Part shown: positions 46,610 through 57,316 of the stretch, in pieces
Layout: each line of letters starts with the position of its first letter
Numbering within the stretch: position 1 is the stretch's first letter
DNA from: Liriodendron chinense
Taxonomy: Eukaryota > Streptophyta > Magnoliopsida > Magnoliales > Magnoliaceae
NCBI GenBank assembly: GCA_003013855.2
Contig: PVNU02000999.1
Location: forward strand, 1-64,000
Direction: 5' to 3'
DNA: 64,000 nt
Notes under the pieces: model-generated
What the model was told of the DNA's origin: nothing
The model's database searches: none
Seen by the model: only the letters and a program-made list of their open reading frames with translations
Made by a program: the position numbers and the translations under genes

Positions 46610-47040
46610 GAGAAGGAATGGTACCCATAAGTTACCCATTTTTGTCCCATGCCTTGGGACATTTTGGATTTTGATCTTCAAGTGGGCTATGTGTACCATT
46701 CTTATCCATTTTCATGATGGTTGGGTGACTCATCAAGCCATGCTCTTTTGTGCTCAAATGGTCTCCCTTTTGGTGAAAAAGTTGGTGCACATAAGTTGCC
46801 CAAACTTGCCTTTTCATGGGCATTTTCAACTTTAATTCTTCATGTGGGCTATGTGCATCGACTTTCTACCCTTAGCTTCTTTGATTCATATGTTTGTGGG
46901 TAGACCTCCTTGTTGCATTTTCGTGGTCAAAATTTTCATCAAGATGAGGCACATAAGGTTGCCCATGGTTAACCCATGAATGGGTCCTCATGTTCTTCAA
47001 GTGGGCTATGTGCTCTCTCCAATCCATTGGGATGAGGCAT
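46610..47040. repeat. Degenerate ~165 bp tandem repeats
   Basis: Three units share 'cttcaagtgggctatgtg' variants (near 46677, 46838, 46996) and 'cataagttgccca' variants. They are noncoding, inside the Tat element. Confidence 0.6.
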
Positions 47041-47559
47041 TTGGGTTACTCTTGGGGACCCGTTTCCTTTCTATTCCCCACTTGTCCATGCATATGTGTA
47101 AAAAGATGGAGACATCCTAAGTGAGAATCATGACCTTGGCATAAAAGTGAGTCAATCCTTGGCCACATGTGGACTTTGAAGAGGAACTTCTCATGTGCAG
47201 TAGGACTCTCATCCTTAGTTGATCTCATGGCACTTGAGTGCATTTGTTGTCCAAAATGTGTCCTTGGATGATGGACTTCTCTTACCTGAGGCATGCCATG
47301 CCACCTTCTTTAAGGCAGGCCTTACTTTTTCCAATGGGTCCAACACATATCCTAAGTGACACATGGAGTTGGACTTTAGATTTTGCATTTGAATGTGAGT
47401 CCAATCCCATGGGTTTCTTGGATGAGAATTTGGATTTTAATGGGTAAAGGATAGGGACTTACCTTGCCAAGCTTGTAGGATTCCATAGCAGATGGTACCA
47501 GGGGCCACCAAGTAGTTGACGAGGATGATCCTGCTTTCATTGTCCGCCGGGGGGACCAC

Positions 47560-48979
47560 ATGTGTTCCCTAGCTATGGAGCATCAACCTCTTCCTGCCAT
47601 CAAGGGTCGAGGTACCAGGGATCGCTGGGACAATTGGATGAAGGAGCCACAGCCCTTGCTTGAGCGAGTACTAGATGGTACTCCTTTTGCTGGCCTCCTC
47701 ACCCTACGCTTCCATAACAACGACGCCAACCGCATGATGCTTGCGGCCCTTTGTGAGAGGTGGAGGGATGAGACCCACACCTTCCAGCTTCCTTGTAGAG
47801 AATGGGGGATAACCCCTTTGGACATTTACATGCAGATAGGTTTCCCATTTCATGGGGCAATTGTCCCTCAAGTTAGCTCTTTAGCTCCCCTCTCTTCCAC
47901 TGATTGGCTACGGCTTGTTGGTGACGTCCCTCCTGAGGGTGAATTCCAAGGCCATCAAGTGAAGATGCGATGGTTTTATAACAATTTTGCTTCTGTCGTC
48001 CCTACCACCGAGCGAGAGGCCCTCCACAAGGCGCGGGCCATGATCACTTATGCTTTTGGATCCTTTCTTTTTTGCCATGCGAATGAGAGAGTTGATCCTA
48101 AATTTCTTCGTTTAGTCGAGGATCTTCATCACCCCTATAACTGGAATGGGGCCATCCTGACCCGTCTCTTTCAAGGTCTGGACAAGACCTGTCGGCATAG
48201 CCGGTCCTTCACAGGCTTCTGGCCTGTTGTTGAGGTACCTCTTCTTTCATCCTCCTTGGAGCCATTTGCCTCCTTTCTCTCTCTGATCATTAAATGTACT
48301 TTCATCCAGACTTGCTTTTATGACCATTTTCCGCATCTTGCGCCGAGGATGCGAGATGACATTGAACCCGCTCAGTATCGCCACATGTACTGGCATCAGC
48401 AGAATCGTCAGCGGAACTCCCGAGTTCCCGGGGACAATTGGCGTGCTGATATAGACGGGCTGACCGTCGAGGACGTAAGTATCTTGCTTGTCTTTGTCCT
48501 TGTGCTGTACTTGTAACTGATCGTGGTAACCTCTTTTGCTGCAGTTTGCCCGGATGCCGTACGCTAGTTTTCCTCTTTACTACACACCCCAGCGCGTGGA
48601 GGCATACGATGCTTCATGTCTCCGTATTATGCTTTCTGACGCTGAGTCCTTCCAATGGTACTTGGGAGAGAGATTGCTTCGGCAAGTCACTGGGGTAGCT
48701 CGGGTCCCCTGTTCTGCACCTCCTCCAGCTGCTCGGATGCCAGCTGATGAGAGAGTTGAGGCTCTGGTGGGCCAGCCTGGCTTCCGTTTCACGATCCCGG
48801 ATCGTGATTATGACGAGTGGTATCTGCTATTTGGCCAGGGGCCTTTGCTTCCTTCGCTTTACGTTCCAGGTGGCCGTCGCAGGTATGCTGGAGGTTCAGT
48901 GACTGCTCCTTTGATGGATCTTTATCGTCGGGAGCGGGACGCGAGGAGGGGCGATGATGATTATGTTGGTGACTTGTAG
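47560..48979 (+). CDS. Antisense gene 1 of Tat element: plant mobile domain protein
   Basis: Exon 47560-48474 joins exon 48545-48979 (donor gac|gtaagt, acceptor tgctgcag|ttt, phase 0), giving 449 aa. A further 75-nt T/C-rich in-frame stretch, 48235-48309 (gag|gtacct..catccag|act), may also be an intron, giving 424 aa. The N-terminal part fits the plant mobile domain: LLERVLDGTPFAGLL, ALCERWRDETHTFQLP, WGITPLDIYMQIGFPFHG, then a WFYNNF..AFGSFLF segment. The frame is open upstream to 47479, just before an acceptor-like 'catagcag', so an upstream exon may exist; MEHQ at 47575 is a second possible start. Plant mobile domain proteins occur in transposons and as host genes, and their biochemical role is not settled. 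The gene runs against gag-pol. Confidence 0.75.
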
Positions 48980-49971
48980 CTGGCTCTGCTTTATATGGCC
49001 TTGTACTTTTGTTTTTGTCCCCTTTTGTATCAAGCTCTTTTGGATGAATATACAGGCTTTGATTTCTCCTAAATTCCTTGGTGATGTCTGGATGCTTTGA
49101 CTCTTGACTCATTCCTTCATGATTTGAGACTGCTTAGTTGCATGGGTGATGACTTGAATGGTTCAGATTGCTTGATTAGGCCTTGTGGGCCCACTTGATG
49201 TTTAGATCTTGGATTTTGGCCCTTCTTTTGATGATCGAACCTTTGATCTTGCTGCTCCATGACTTGTGTAAGCTTTCCAATGGTTTGGATCCTGATGATC
49301 TAGCCCTTGAATGGTTTAGATTGATGGATTTGGCCCTGCGGGCCCACCTGAAACCTTAGCTTTACTTTGGGGCACCTCTTTTGATGATTTGTGAGGCTAG
49401 GAAGGCTTCTCATGGTGTGGATGATGGCTTGAACGCCTCTGATCGCTTGATTTGGCTTTGTGGGCCCACTTGATGATTAGATCTTGGATTCTGGCCCTTC
49501 TTGTGATGATCAACCTTTGATCTTGTTGTTTGACGGCTCATGTAGGTTCTTCAATGGTTTAGATCGTGATGATCTAGTCTTTGAATGGCTTGGATTGCTT
49601 GTGGCTCCCACTTGATCACCTTTCCTTCTCTTTGGCTTGATCAGCCCTATTCCGGTCACATTGCTTCATGATTGGACCAGTGGGGCACCTTTTGTATGAT
49701 CTTGATTATCTTCAGTCGAAATCTGGAGTGGACCGGAGCCTTGGGCGGCCCACGGAGCGCCATCTGCTGACGTGGACTGTCAGCCTCACCTACCAAGAAC
49801 CCTGGAGCCAATCCCGCGGAGAGAGAGGAACCGCGTCCGTACGGGCGGCCCAGGGCAGGCCGCCCAAGGCTCGCCTCTTGAGCGGCCTGGGCTGGCTCTG
49901 GTTCGGACAGTGAGCATATTCCTCTGGCTGCTGTCTCCCTCATCATCTGCATCCGATTCTTCGATTCAGCC
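48980..49971. other. Spacer between the two antisense genes
   Basis: It contains two diverged units of a ~276 bp repeat (from about 49126 and 49427; 'gtgggcccacttgatg', 'gatcttggattttggccctt'). GGGCGGCCC-type motifs lie at 49743-49751 and 49838-49865, the latter about 107 bp before the next ATG. No TATA box is obvious. Confidence 0.55.
49838..49865 (+). promoter_or_regulatory. GC-rich dyad upstream of antisense gene 2, shared with the LTR promoter
   Basis: CGTACGGGCGGCCCAGGGC and the bases that follow match, with one change, the reverse complement of the LTR dyad at 40843-40870. Relative to the direction of transcription, the orientation is therefore the same in both places. Confidence 0.5.
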
Positions 49972-52592
49972 ATGAATCACTTCCTTGTCTCTTCTTTCAT
50001 TCTCCTTTTGTCTTTTTCTTGGTTTGTCCTTTCTTGGGCAATGGATGGTGGAGATTTAGGGGCTGTGGGGGCTGTCCAAGGTGGGTCCCACACTTCAGAT
50101 TTTCAACTGAGCTTTGATAATGGGGAGATGCCTTTAATGGATGGGGTAGATGGAGCATTAAGAGGGGGCATTGATGAAGATTTAAGCTTGGTGGTTGGTG
50201 GAGCTTTGAATGGCCCCATTAATGGTGGGATGGCTGGATTTTCTGATTTGAATGGGTCCCTCATTATGGGAGGAATGGATGGTATGGATGAGATGATGGG
50301 ATGGGACATAGGTGAGGCTATGCATCCCTTGAGTGTGGGTCCCATGGATGGCGTGATGGACGGTGATGATGGGACTATGAGGGACATAGATGGGCTGATC
50401 TCATGTCTGGATGGGATGGATGGTTCAGATGGTACCTTTGACGGTTTGGATGCTCTGGATGAGGGCCGAGATGTGCGGTATACTTGCTTGGGTGGTCTTG
50501 ATGTGATCATTGATGATGTCCCCCTGATGATGGACGGTGTGGATGCCTCGATGATCCCTTTGATCGGTCAGGATGATGATTGGATTCATGATCTCCTACT
50601 GGAGAGGGCCGTAGGTCCGGATCTGGCAGTTGATTCTTCGATCGGGGTAACCGGGACCCTTTTGGATGGTTCAGATGCATTCTTTGACGGTCAGATTAGC
50701 CAGGGTGCCACGATGTGCGGTGTGATCTTCACTGACAGTCCTTTTGATGGGGAGCATTGTCCTTCCCTTGGTCATCGGTCCTTTGCGCACTCCGTTCATG
50801 AGGTGGGCGAGTCTTCCCATGCGGCTGAGGTTATGACAGTTTCAGATAGTGATGTGACTATATCAGACATAGCCGCCACTGAGGACAGGTCAGGGGCTGT
50901 CGAGTCGGCAGAGGTTCCAGCTTTTCCTTCTCCTTCGCCCGTTGACCTTCCGATCCTTGATGAGTCATTATTGATTTCTGGGCCTTTTGTGCTGGAGGGG
51001 ATACCGGTGAGGACTTGTCAGCTGCTTCCTAGTTCTTCTTGCTCGCCACGACTGCTGGCTTGGCTTGATAGCTTGTCAGCTTATGAGATTCGAGATTTGG
51101 AGTCTTATGGCTTTGGCAGTCTGATTCATCTGGCCAGGGTTGATATTGATTGGAGGATGCTTGGAGCTGCCGTGATTGACTGGGTCCTTTCGTTGAACTT
51201 GTTTGCGTTCAACGATATGGAGATGGGGCCTTCTTTGGAGGAGCTTGCACGCTTGACAGGCTTACCCTTGGATTATACTCAGTACTTTTCGCCGAAGACA
51301 TCGCCGAAGACTGCTACACCGCAGAACTGGTTTGGGATCCCCTATCTTGTTCGGCCTGCAGCTAGTGGCCAGGATGCTGTAGTGTTTTCTTTGGACCTGC
51401 TGTATGATCTTTTTTCGGGTCCCCAGAGTACGGCTGGTTCTACCTTTGCTCGGAACGCACTGATGTTTTGCTTGATTGCTGAGGTGCTGTTCTCGGGATG
51501 GCGCAGGTCCCAGACTCCTTTGCTTTTTGAGGTGATGAGCCGAGCTGTCCGTCGGCAGGGGATCATTTCTCTCATCTTGGCCGAGCTATTTGATGGGCTG
51601 ACCGACTGTGCCCTGGGCCGCACTCGTGTCCTTCGCGGCTGTTGTGCTTTCCTTCAGGTATCTTTTTTGCACCTTTTTTTTTCTTCTTGCTTTGCTAGGA
51701 ATTATTTTGCTCTAGCTGAACTTCTTTTGCTTTCTGTGATCAGGTATGGCTATGGGAGCGTCTTTCTCTGACCGTTCCTGTACCTCTTCCTGGCATCCCG
51801 GGCTCTGACATTATGCGTTATATCATCGAGTTCCTTCCTCATACAGCCAGGATGAGCGAGCCCCTGTATCGCAGGATGTTCGCTGAACTCCGTGACTGGA
51901 ACGTTCGTTGGGAGTCATCTTGGCTTTCACTTCCTCCAGTGCTTTGCGATGCACACCGCCATCCTCTGATGTTGGTAGGCTTTCGATCCTATTTCTCTTA
52001 TCACCCCATTCGGTTCCTGCGGCAGTTTGGGTACGAGCAGGATGTTCCTCTTTTCGCTTTCGCGGGTATCGGGCGTCGACCACTTCCATCCAGATCCTCT
52101 GACTTTAGGACCCGGATTGATTGTTCTTGGGCGAGTTATTTGACAGCTGATTTGTTGGGATTTGAGCTACGGACTTTTCCGATGGCGACCGCCCCATATC
52201 AGTATTGGGTTGCTGAGCAGTCTTTGTATCGACGTATCCCTTGTTGGCACCAGACTGCCGATGAGGATGAGCAGGATATTCTTGGAGATGCTGGCTCTTC
52301 ATCTGGTTCATATGAACCTTTTGAGGAGCGCCCTTTTGTCGATCCTGGCTTCCTTTTGGCCACTCATGGCCATCTGCTGTCTGAGATCTCTGCACTTCGG
52401 TATCATTGCGAGATGATGTCGAGGAGATTGGCTGCCGATCAGAGATTGTCTGATGAGGAGACAGCGATCCGTACCCTTGAGCGCGATGAGGCGCATTACC
52501 TGCGTATGGAGGTGAGCAGGTTGAGAGCGAGACTATCTTTTTATGAGTCAGAGGACTCACCTGATGTGGCCGAGGAGGAGGGTAGAGATTGA
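49972..52592 (+). CDS. Antisense gene 2 of Tat element: 844-aa protein with Asp/Gly/Met-rich N-terminus
   Basis: Exon 49972-51657 joins exon 51744-52592 (cttcag|gtatc, gtgatcag|gta, phase 0), giving 562 + 282 residues. Residues 1-23 are hydrophobic, like a signal peptide (FILLLSFSWFVLSWA); a start at 50041 (MDGGDLG) would omit them. Residues ~24-215 are repetitive MDG/DG/GG-rich acidic sequence. From ~345 on there is a globular region (FAFNDMEMGPSLEELARLTG, ALMFCLIAEVLFSGW, LRGCCAFLQ|VWLWERL) that resembles the plant mobile domain-like/DUF7745-type proteins of other Tat-family antisense ORFs; I cannot verify the family assignment. The C-terminus is a predicted coiled coil (LSEISALRYHCEMMSRRLAA..YLRMEVSRLRARLSFYE). 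No stop interrupts it, suggesting recent constraint or a young copy. Confidence 0.72.
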
Positions 52593-53300
52593 TTGTGTTG
52601 GCCACCTGCACATTCTTTTTTTGCATATATGATTGATGATGATGAAATTTTTTTTGTATTTTTTGAAAAAGATGGTATGATATGTGTAAAAGAAATATGA
52701 TACTTTTTAATGAAAAAGAAGAAAACTTTTTGAGAATCTATTGCGCCATGAGTTGTCTTGTGAGTGTGTCTGGATTTTGTGTCAGGATATAGGAATCAGA
52801 ACTGGGGCTCGGTCAATGATTTGACCGATATCTCGAGATTTGACTTGCTTGATCCTTTGGTTCCCTAGAGATGTAGGCAATGGAAACTCTTGCTTCCTGA
52901 GATTGTCAGAGTCTGTAGAGTTCTTCGCTCCTGACTGCACTTCTTCTTGTTCTTGAACTGTAACTGCTTGAACTGATCTGGACCGTCTGCTTTCTTGGTA
53001 CCTGCACTTTTATTTTTTCTTTTTTTCTTTTTTTTTTTTTTTTATTTTGAGCCATTTTTGCCTGCAGTGCTCTTTCGAGTTTTCACCACAGCCGGCTTTT
53101 CCCGTCATTTTTGCCCGTGGCGCCCTTTCAGGTTTTCACCACGTCCCGGGTATTTGGTCTTGCCTGCCCCTTGGCAGCTGTGCTGTTTTTACCCTTGGCG
53201 CCCTTTTAGGTTTTCACCAAGTCCGCTGTATGCCCACTGTTTTTACTCGGAGCGCCCTTTCGGGTTTTCACTCCGCCCTCTTTGTTTAGGCACACATTTT

Positions 53301-53334
<34 letters not shown>

Positions 53335-53732
53335 TCTTTTTCTTTTCTGGATTTCTGGATAACTGCGGCGGCTAGAGGTCGGGAATCCGTCGTTGCCGGC
53401 CGATGGCAGTCCTTCAGCCCTTATCCTGAGTTACGATAATGGAGCTGTCGGTCTTTGCTAAAGACCCCTCTGAGATGGATGGATGGATGACTGTGTTTCT
53501 TCTTGGGTTGATTTTTTCTTGGGTGCCTTGCTTTGGCTTCCCTTTTTCTTTCTCTTTTCTTCTTTTCTTTTCTTTTTCTTTTTCTTTTGCATTCTTTTTC
53601 TCTTTTTTTTTTCTTTTTGAATCTCCTTATTTGAAACACTTGTTGGTGGACGGGAATGATTTCTCAGAGGTCTTAGCTTCGACCTCTTGACTTCAGCTCT
53701 ATTAAAGTAACTCTTGATAAGGTCAGAATGAC
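52593..53732. other. Convergent 3' region between antisense gene 2 and pol
   Basis: It is strongly pyrimidine-rich on plus: long T/C tracts at 53010-53043, 53305-53345 and 53535-53620. Four imperfect units of 'ggcgccctttcaggttttca' type lie at 53050-53285. Short lysine/arginine-rich or phenylalanine-rich ORFs here are products of the tracts. No gene is seen. Confidence 0.55.
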
Positions 53733-56700
53733 TTACCCGTGAAAGATTTTCACGTTGTCGGCGTTGGTTGGCTCAGGAAGATCCACCCCTCTCATGCTGG
53801 TGAGTCTGAGGGCGCCTCCAGGAAGTACTTCTCTGATGATCAGCGGCCCGTCCCATGAGGGTTTGAACTTTCCTCTGGGATCCGGAAGGTGCGACGGTAG
53901 AATCTTCTTCATGACCATGTCGCCTACCTTGAAACTTCTTTTCCGGACTCTCTTGTTGTAAGCCCGAGCGATCCTTTTCTGATAGCATTGTGAATGACTT
54001 AGTGCACGCATGCGTTTTTCATCTGCTAGCTGTAACTGATCGAATCTGGCCCGTTGCCATTCTCCTTCTTCAATTCCGCTTTCGAGTAACACTCGTAGTG
54101 ATGGTATTTCCACCTCGACTAATAGGACTGCTTCCATTCCGTAAGTAAGCTCGAAAGGAGTAACGCCCGTAGCAGACCGTACAGACGTTCGATAGGCCCA
54201 AAGTGCATATGGGAGCATATCTGACCAATCTCGATATGTCACGACCATCTTCTCGAGTATCCTGACGATTGTCTTGTTTGCGGCTTCTACCCCACCATTC
54301 ATCTGGGGACGGTAGGGGCTTGATCGATGACGTTGGATCTTGAACTTGCTGAGGAAGTCATCTATCTTCTTGTTGACGAACGGGGTTCCATTATCTGTGA
54401 TGATAGCATTGGGGATTCCGTACCGGCATATGATGTTGTTCTTCATGAATTTGATCACTTGAGATGCTGCAATCGTGGTGTATGAGGCTGCCTCTACCCA
54501 CTTGGTGAAGTAGTCGACTGCCACAAGTATGTACTCGTGACCATTTGATGCTTTGGGACTGATCTTGCCGATGATGTCGAGTCCCCACATGGAGAAGGGC
54601 CAGGGGGTGGTCAGGTTGTATAACTCTGATGATGGGGCATGGATTTGATTCGCATGCTCTTGACACTTGAAGCATTTTCTGACGTGCTTGCAACAGTCTG
54701 TCTCCATGGTGAGCCAGTAGTAGCCGAGTCGTAGAATCTTCTTTGCCATCATGTGCCCATTCATGTGTGGGCCACAGATTCCTTCGTGTATTTCTTTCAT
54801 GATCTTTGCAGCTTCTGTTTCATCGACGCATCGGAGGAGGATGTGATTATAGGATCGCTTGTAAAGAACTTCGCCACTGATGGTGAATTGGCCGGCCAAA
54901 CGCTGAATGGTTCGGCGATCTGTTGCTGTTGCTGATTCTGGATACTCCTGGGTTTCGAGGTATTGTTTGATGTCGGCATACCAGGGTTTGTCAGGGACAG
55001 CTTCAGCTTCTTCTATTTGTAGGCAAAAAGCAGGCTCTTCTTGAATTTCGACTGTGAGCTCCCATTCTGAAGCTCCTTTTGGGATCTCGAGCATTGATGC
55101 GAGTGTGGCGAGAGCATTTGCAAACTGGTTCTTGGCTCTGGGCATGTATGAGAAGGTGATTTCCTTGAATTCTTCGATCAGATTGTCAAGATACACATGA
55201 TATGGTATCAACTTCTCGTCTTTGGTCTTCCATTCGCCATTGGTCTGATTGATGATAAGCTGTGAGTCTCCAAATACTCGTAGCTTCTTGACGCCCAAGA
55301 TTATGGCTTCCCTTAAGCCAGCGATGCATGCTTCGTACTCTGCCATGTTGTTGGTGCACTCGAATGTGATGCGCCTCGAGATAGGAATAGGGACATCATC
55401 TGGAGAGTAGAGGATTGCTCCAATACCACTCCCTTTAGAATTTGCTGCGCCGTCGAAGAATAACGTCCATTCATCTTTTTTCTTCTTTTCTTCCTCTTCA
55501 ATGAGCAAGAGATCTTCATCAGGGAAGAATGTCTTGAGCGGCTGATAGTCCAGGAGAGAGTGAGCCGCAAGATGATCGGCGAGGGCCTGTCCCTTGATTG
55601 CCTTTTGAGTGACATAGGTGATGTCGAACTCAGACAAGAGTAGCTGCCATTTAGCTATCCTTCCAGTGAGTGCCGGTTTCTCGAACAGGTACTTGAGCGG
55701 ATCCATGTGAGCGAGAAGGAGAATAGGGAATGCAATCATGTATTGACGGAGTCGCTGAGTTGCCCAGACTAGGGCGAGGCAAGTCTTCTCGATCGGGGAA
55801 TACCTGGTCTCGTAGTCGGTGAACTTTCGACTCAAATAGTATATTGCTTGTTCTTTCTTCCCGGTTTCATCGTGTTGGCCGAGGACACAGCCAATGGCTT
55901 CTGCTGCTACCGAGATGTATAACAATAGTGGTCGTCCAGGAGTGGGAGGCACTAGGACTGGAGGATTCATGAGATATTTCTTGATGCGGTTGAAGGCGAC
56001 TTGGCAATCGTCATTCCATTCTTTTGGGACGTTCTTCCGAAGGAGCTTGAATATGGGCTCACAGATGGGTGTGAGCTGTGCGATGAAGCGACTGATGTAT
56101 TGAATTCTGCCGAGGAAGCCACGAATTTCTTTCTCTGTTCTAGGAGGGGGCATCTCGATGATTGCTCTGGTTTTGGTCTCGTCGACCCTGATGCCATCTT
56201 CGCTCACCATAAAGCCGAGGAGCTTACCTCCCACTGCACCGAAGACACATTTCTGAGGGTTGAGGCGAAGCTTGTACTTTTCTAATCTGTTGAATAACTT
56301 CTTCAGATCTTCAAAGTGTCCTTCAATTGTGCGAGATTTGACGATCATGTCGTCCACATATACTTCGAGCTCTTTGTTCATCATGTCGTGGAATAGTGCT
56401 GTCATTGCTCGCTGATATGTTGCTCCTGCGTTCTTCAGACCGAACGGCATTACCCTGTAACAGAAGGTTCCCCAGGGAGTGATGAACGATGTCTTCTCGC
56501 GATCTTCGACGGCCATCTTGATCTGATTGTAACGTGAGAACCCATCCATGAATGAGAAGATCTTGTATCCTGCAGTGTTGTCGACTAGAGTGTCGATATG
56601 TGGCAACGGGAAGTCATCTTTTGGACTGGCCTTGTTGAGATCTCGGAAGTCGATGCACATTCGAACCTTGCCGTCCTTCTTCGGTACTGGTACGATGTTA

Positions 56701-57201
56701 GCGAGCCATTCAGGGTAGTTGGAGACTACCAAGAATCCCGCGTTGTATTGCTTGATGACTTCATCTCGGACTTTCAGAGCCCATTCTGGCTTCATTCTTC
56801 GGAGTTTTTGCTTCACGGGCTTCATATCTGCCTTGGTTGGCAGATGGTGTACAACGAGCTCTTCATCGAGCCCCGGCATGTCTTCATATGAGAACGTGAA
56901 GTTGGACAATCTTGGAGCTAAGAACTCTATCATTTTCTGTTTCATCTCAGGTGGCAACGATTTTCCAATGCGTACTTCCCTAGGGATCTCAGGCGTCCCC
57001 AAGTTTACTATCTCGAAATCATCGGCTACAACATTGGCTTTAGATTCGAACTTTTTGAGGAGATCCTCTAGTTCGGGAGCTGGATCATCATCTTCCTCAT
57101 CCCGAGCTTCGTCCAAACCCATGAGTTCGAAGTCTAATTCGATGTCGAAATCATATGATTCGACTTCGAACTCATGCGACTCTTTAGACGAACTTGGCAC
57201 A
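53733..57201 (-). CDS. Tat element pol: RT, RNase H, second RNase H, integrase
   Basis: The open frame is 1289 codons from 57602, but coding is taken from the intron acceptor at 57201. Residues below count from 57602. RT ~290-470: DGKVRMCIDFRDLN, FMDGFSRYNQI, YVDDMIVKS (YVDD 415-418). The first RNase H (~560-650) lacks the usual TDAS and TDH acids (reads LYISVAAEA, AHMDPL) and is probably dead. The second, archaeal-type RNase H (~711-840) keeps D717 (FFDGAANSKG), E755 (NNMAEYEA) and D779 (VFGDSQ). Integrase has H946/H950 with C977/C980 and D1009, D1070, E1106, a D,D35E spacing. No chromodomain is present. It replicates the element via RNA. The reading is intact throughout, so function is plausible. 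Confidence 0.92.
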
Positions 57202-57316
57202 CTATTGAATGCAGGGAAAGAAATATTTTTTGATTTTTGAGATTTTTCTGAAATTGAGATGCTAGATGTTTTTGGTTTTTGAAAGTTTTTGATTTTTTTG
57301 GCTTTTCGAAATTCAC
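57202..57316 (-). other. Predicted 115-nt intron between protease and RT of the Tat element
   Basis: On the minus strand the donor is tcct|gtgaat and the acceptor ttccctgcattcaatag|tgtg. The interior is A/T-rich and unlike coding sequence (runs of aaaaatc). Its length is not divisible by three, and its removal moves the protease frame, which otherwise stops at 57313, into the pol frame exactly. A spliced intron at this place is known for Ogre elements of the Tat lineage. Confidence 0.72.

Larger units (their letters stand above)
44951..47478. other. Tat element noncoding region upstream of antisense gene 1
   Basis: It holds a TATA-like ctatataac on plus at 45375-45383, preceded by a GC-rich dyad near 45290-45318, a possible promoter for the plus-strand genes 2.1 kb away. 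Degenerate ~165 bp repeats centred on 'aagtgggctatgtg' run from 46610 to 47040. A 161-codon ORF (45304-45789) is low-complexity and not believed. Confidence 0.45.

Noticed and set aside
50103..50510. 135-codon minus-strand ORF, Pro/Ser-rich
   Set aside because: Antisense shadow of the MDG-repeat region of antisense gene 2.
52105..52626. 173-codon minus-strand ORF
   Set aside because: Shadow of exon 2 of antisense gene 2; no domain.
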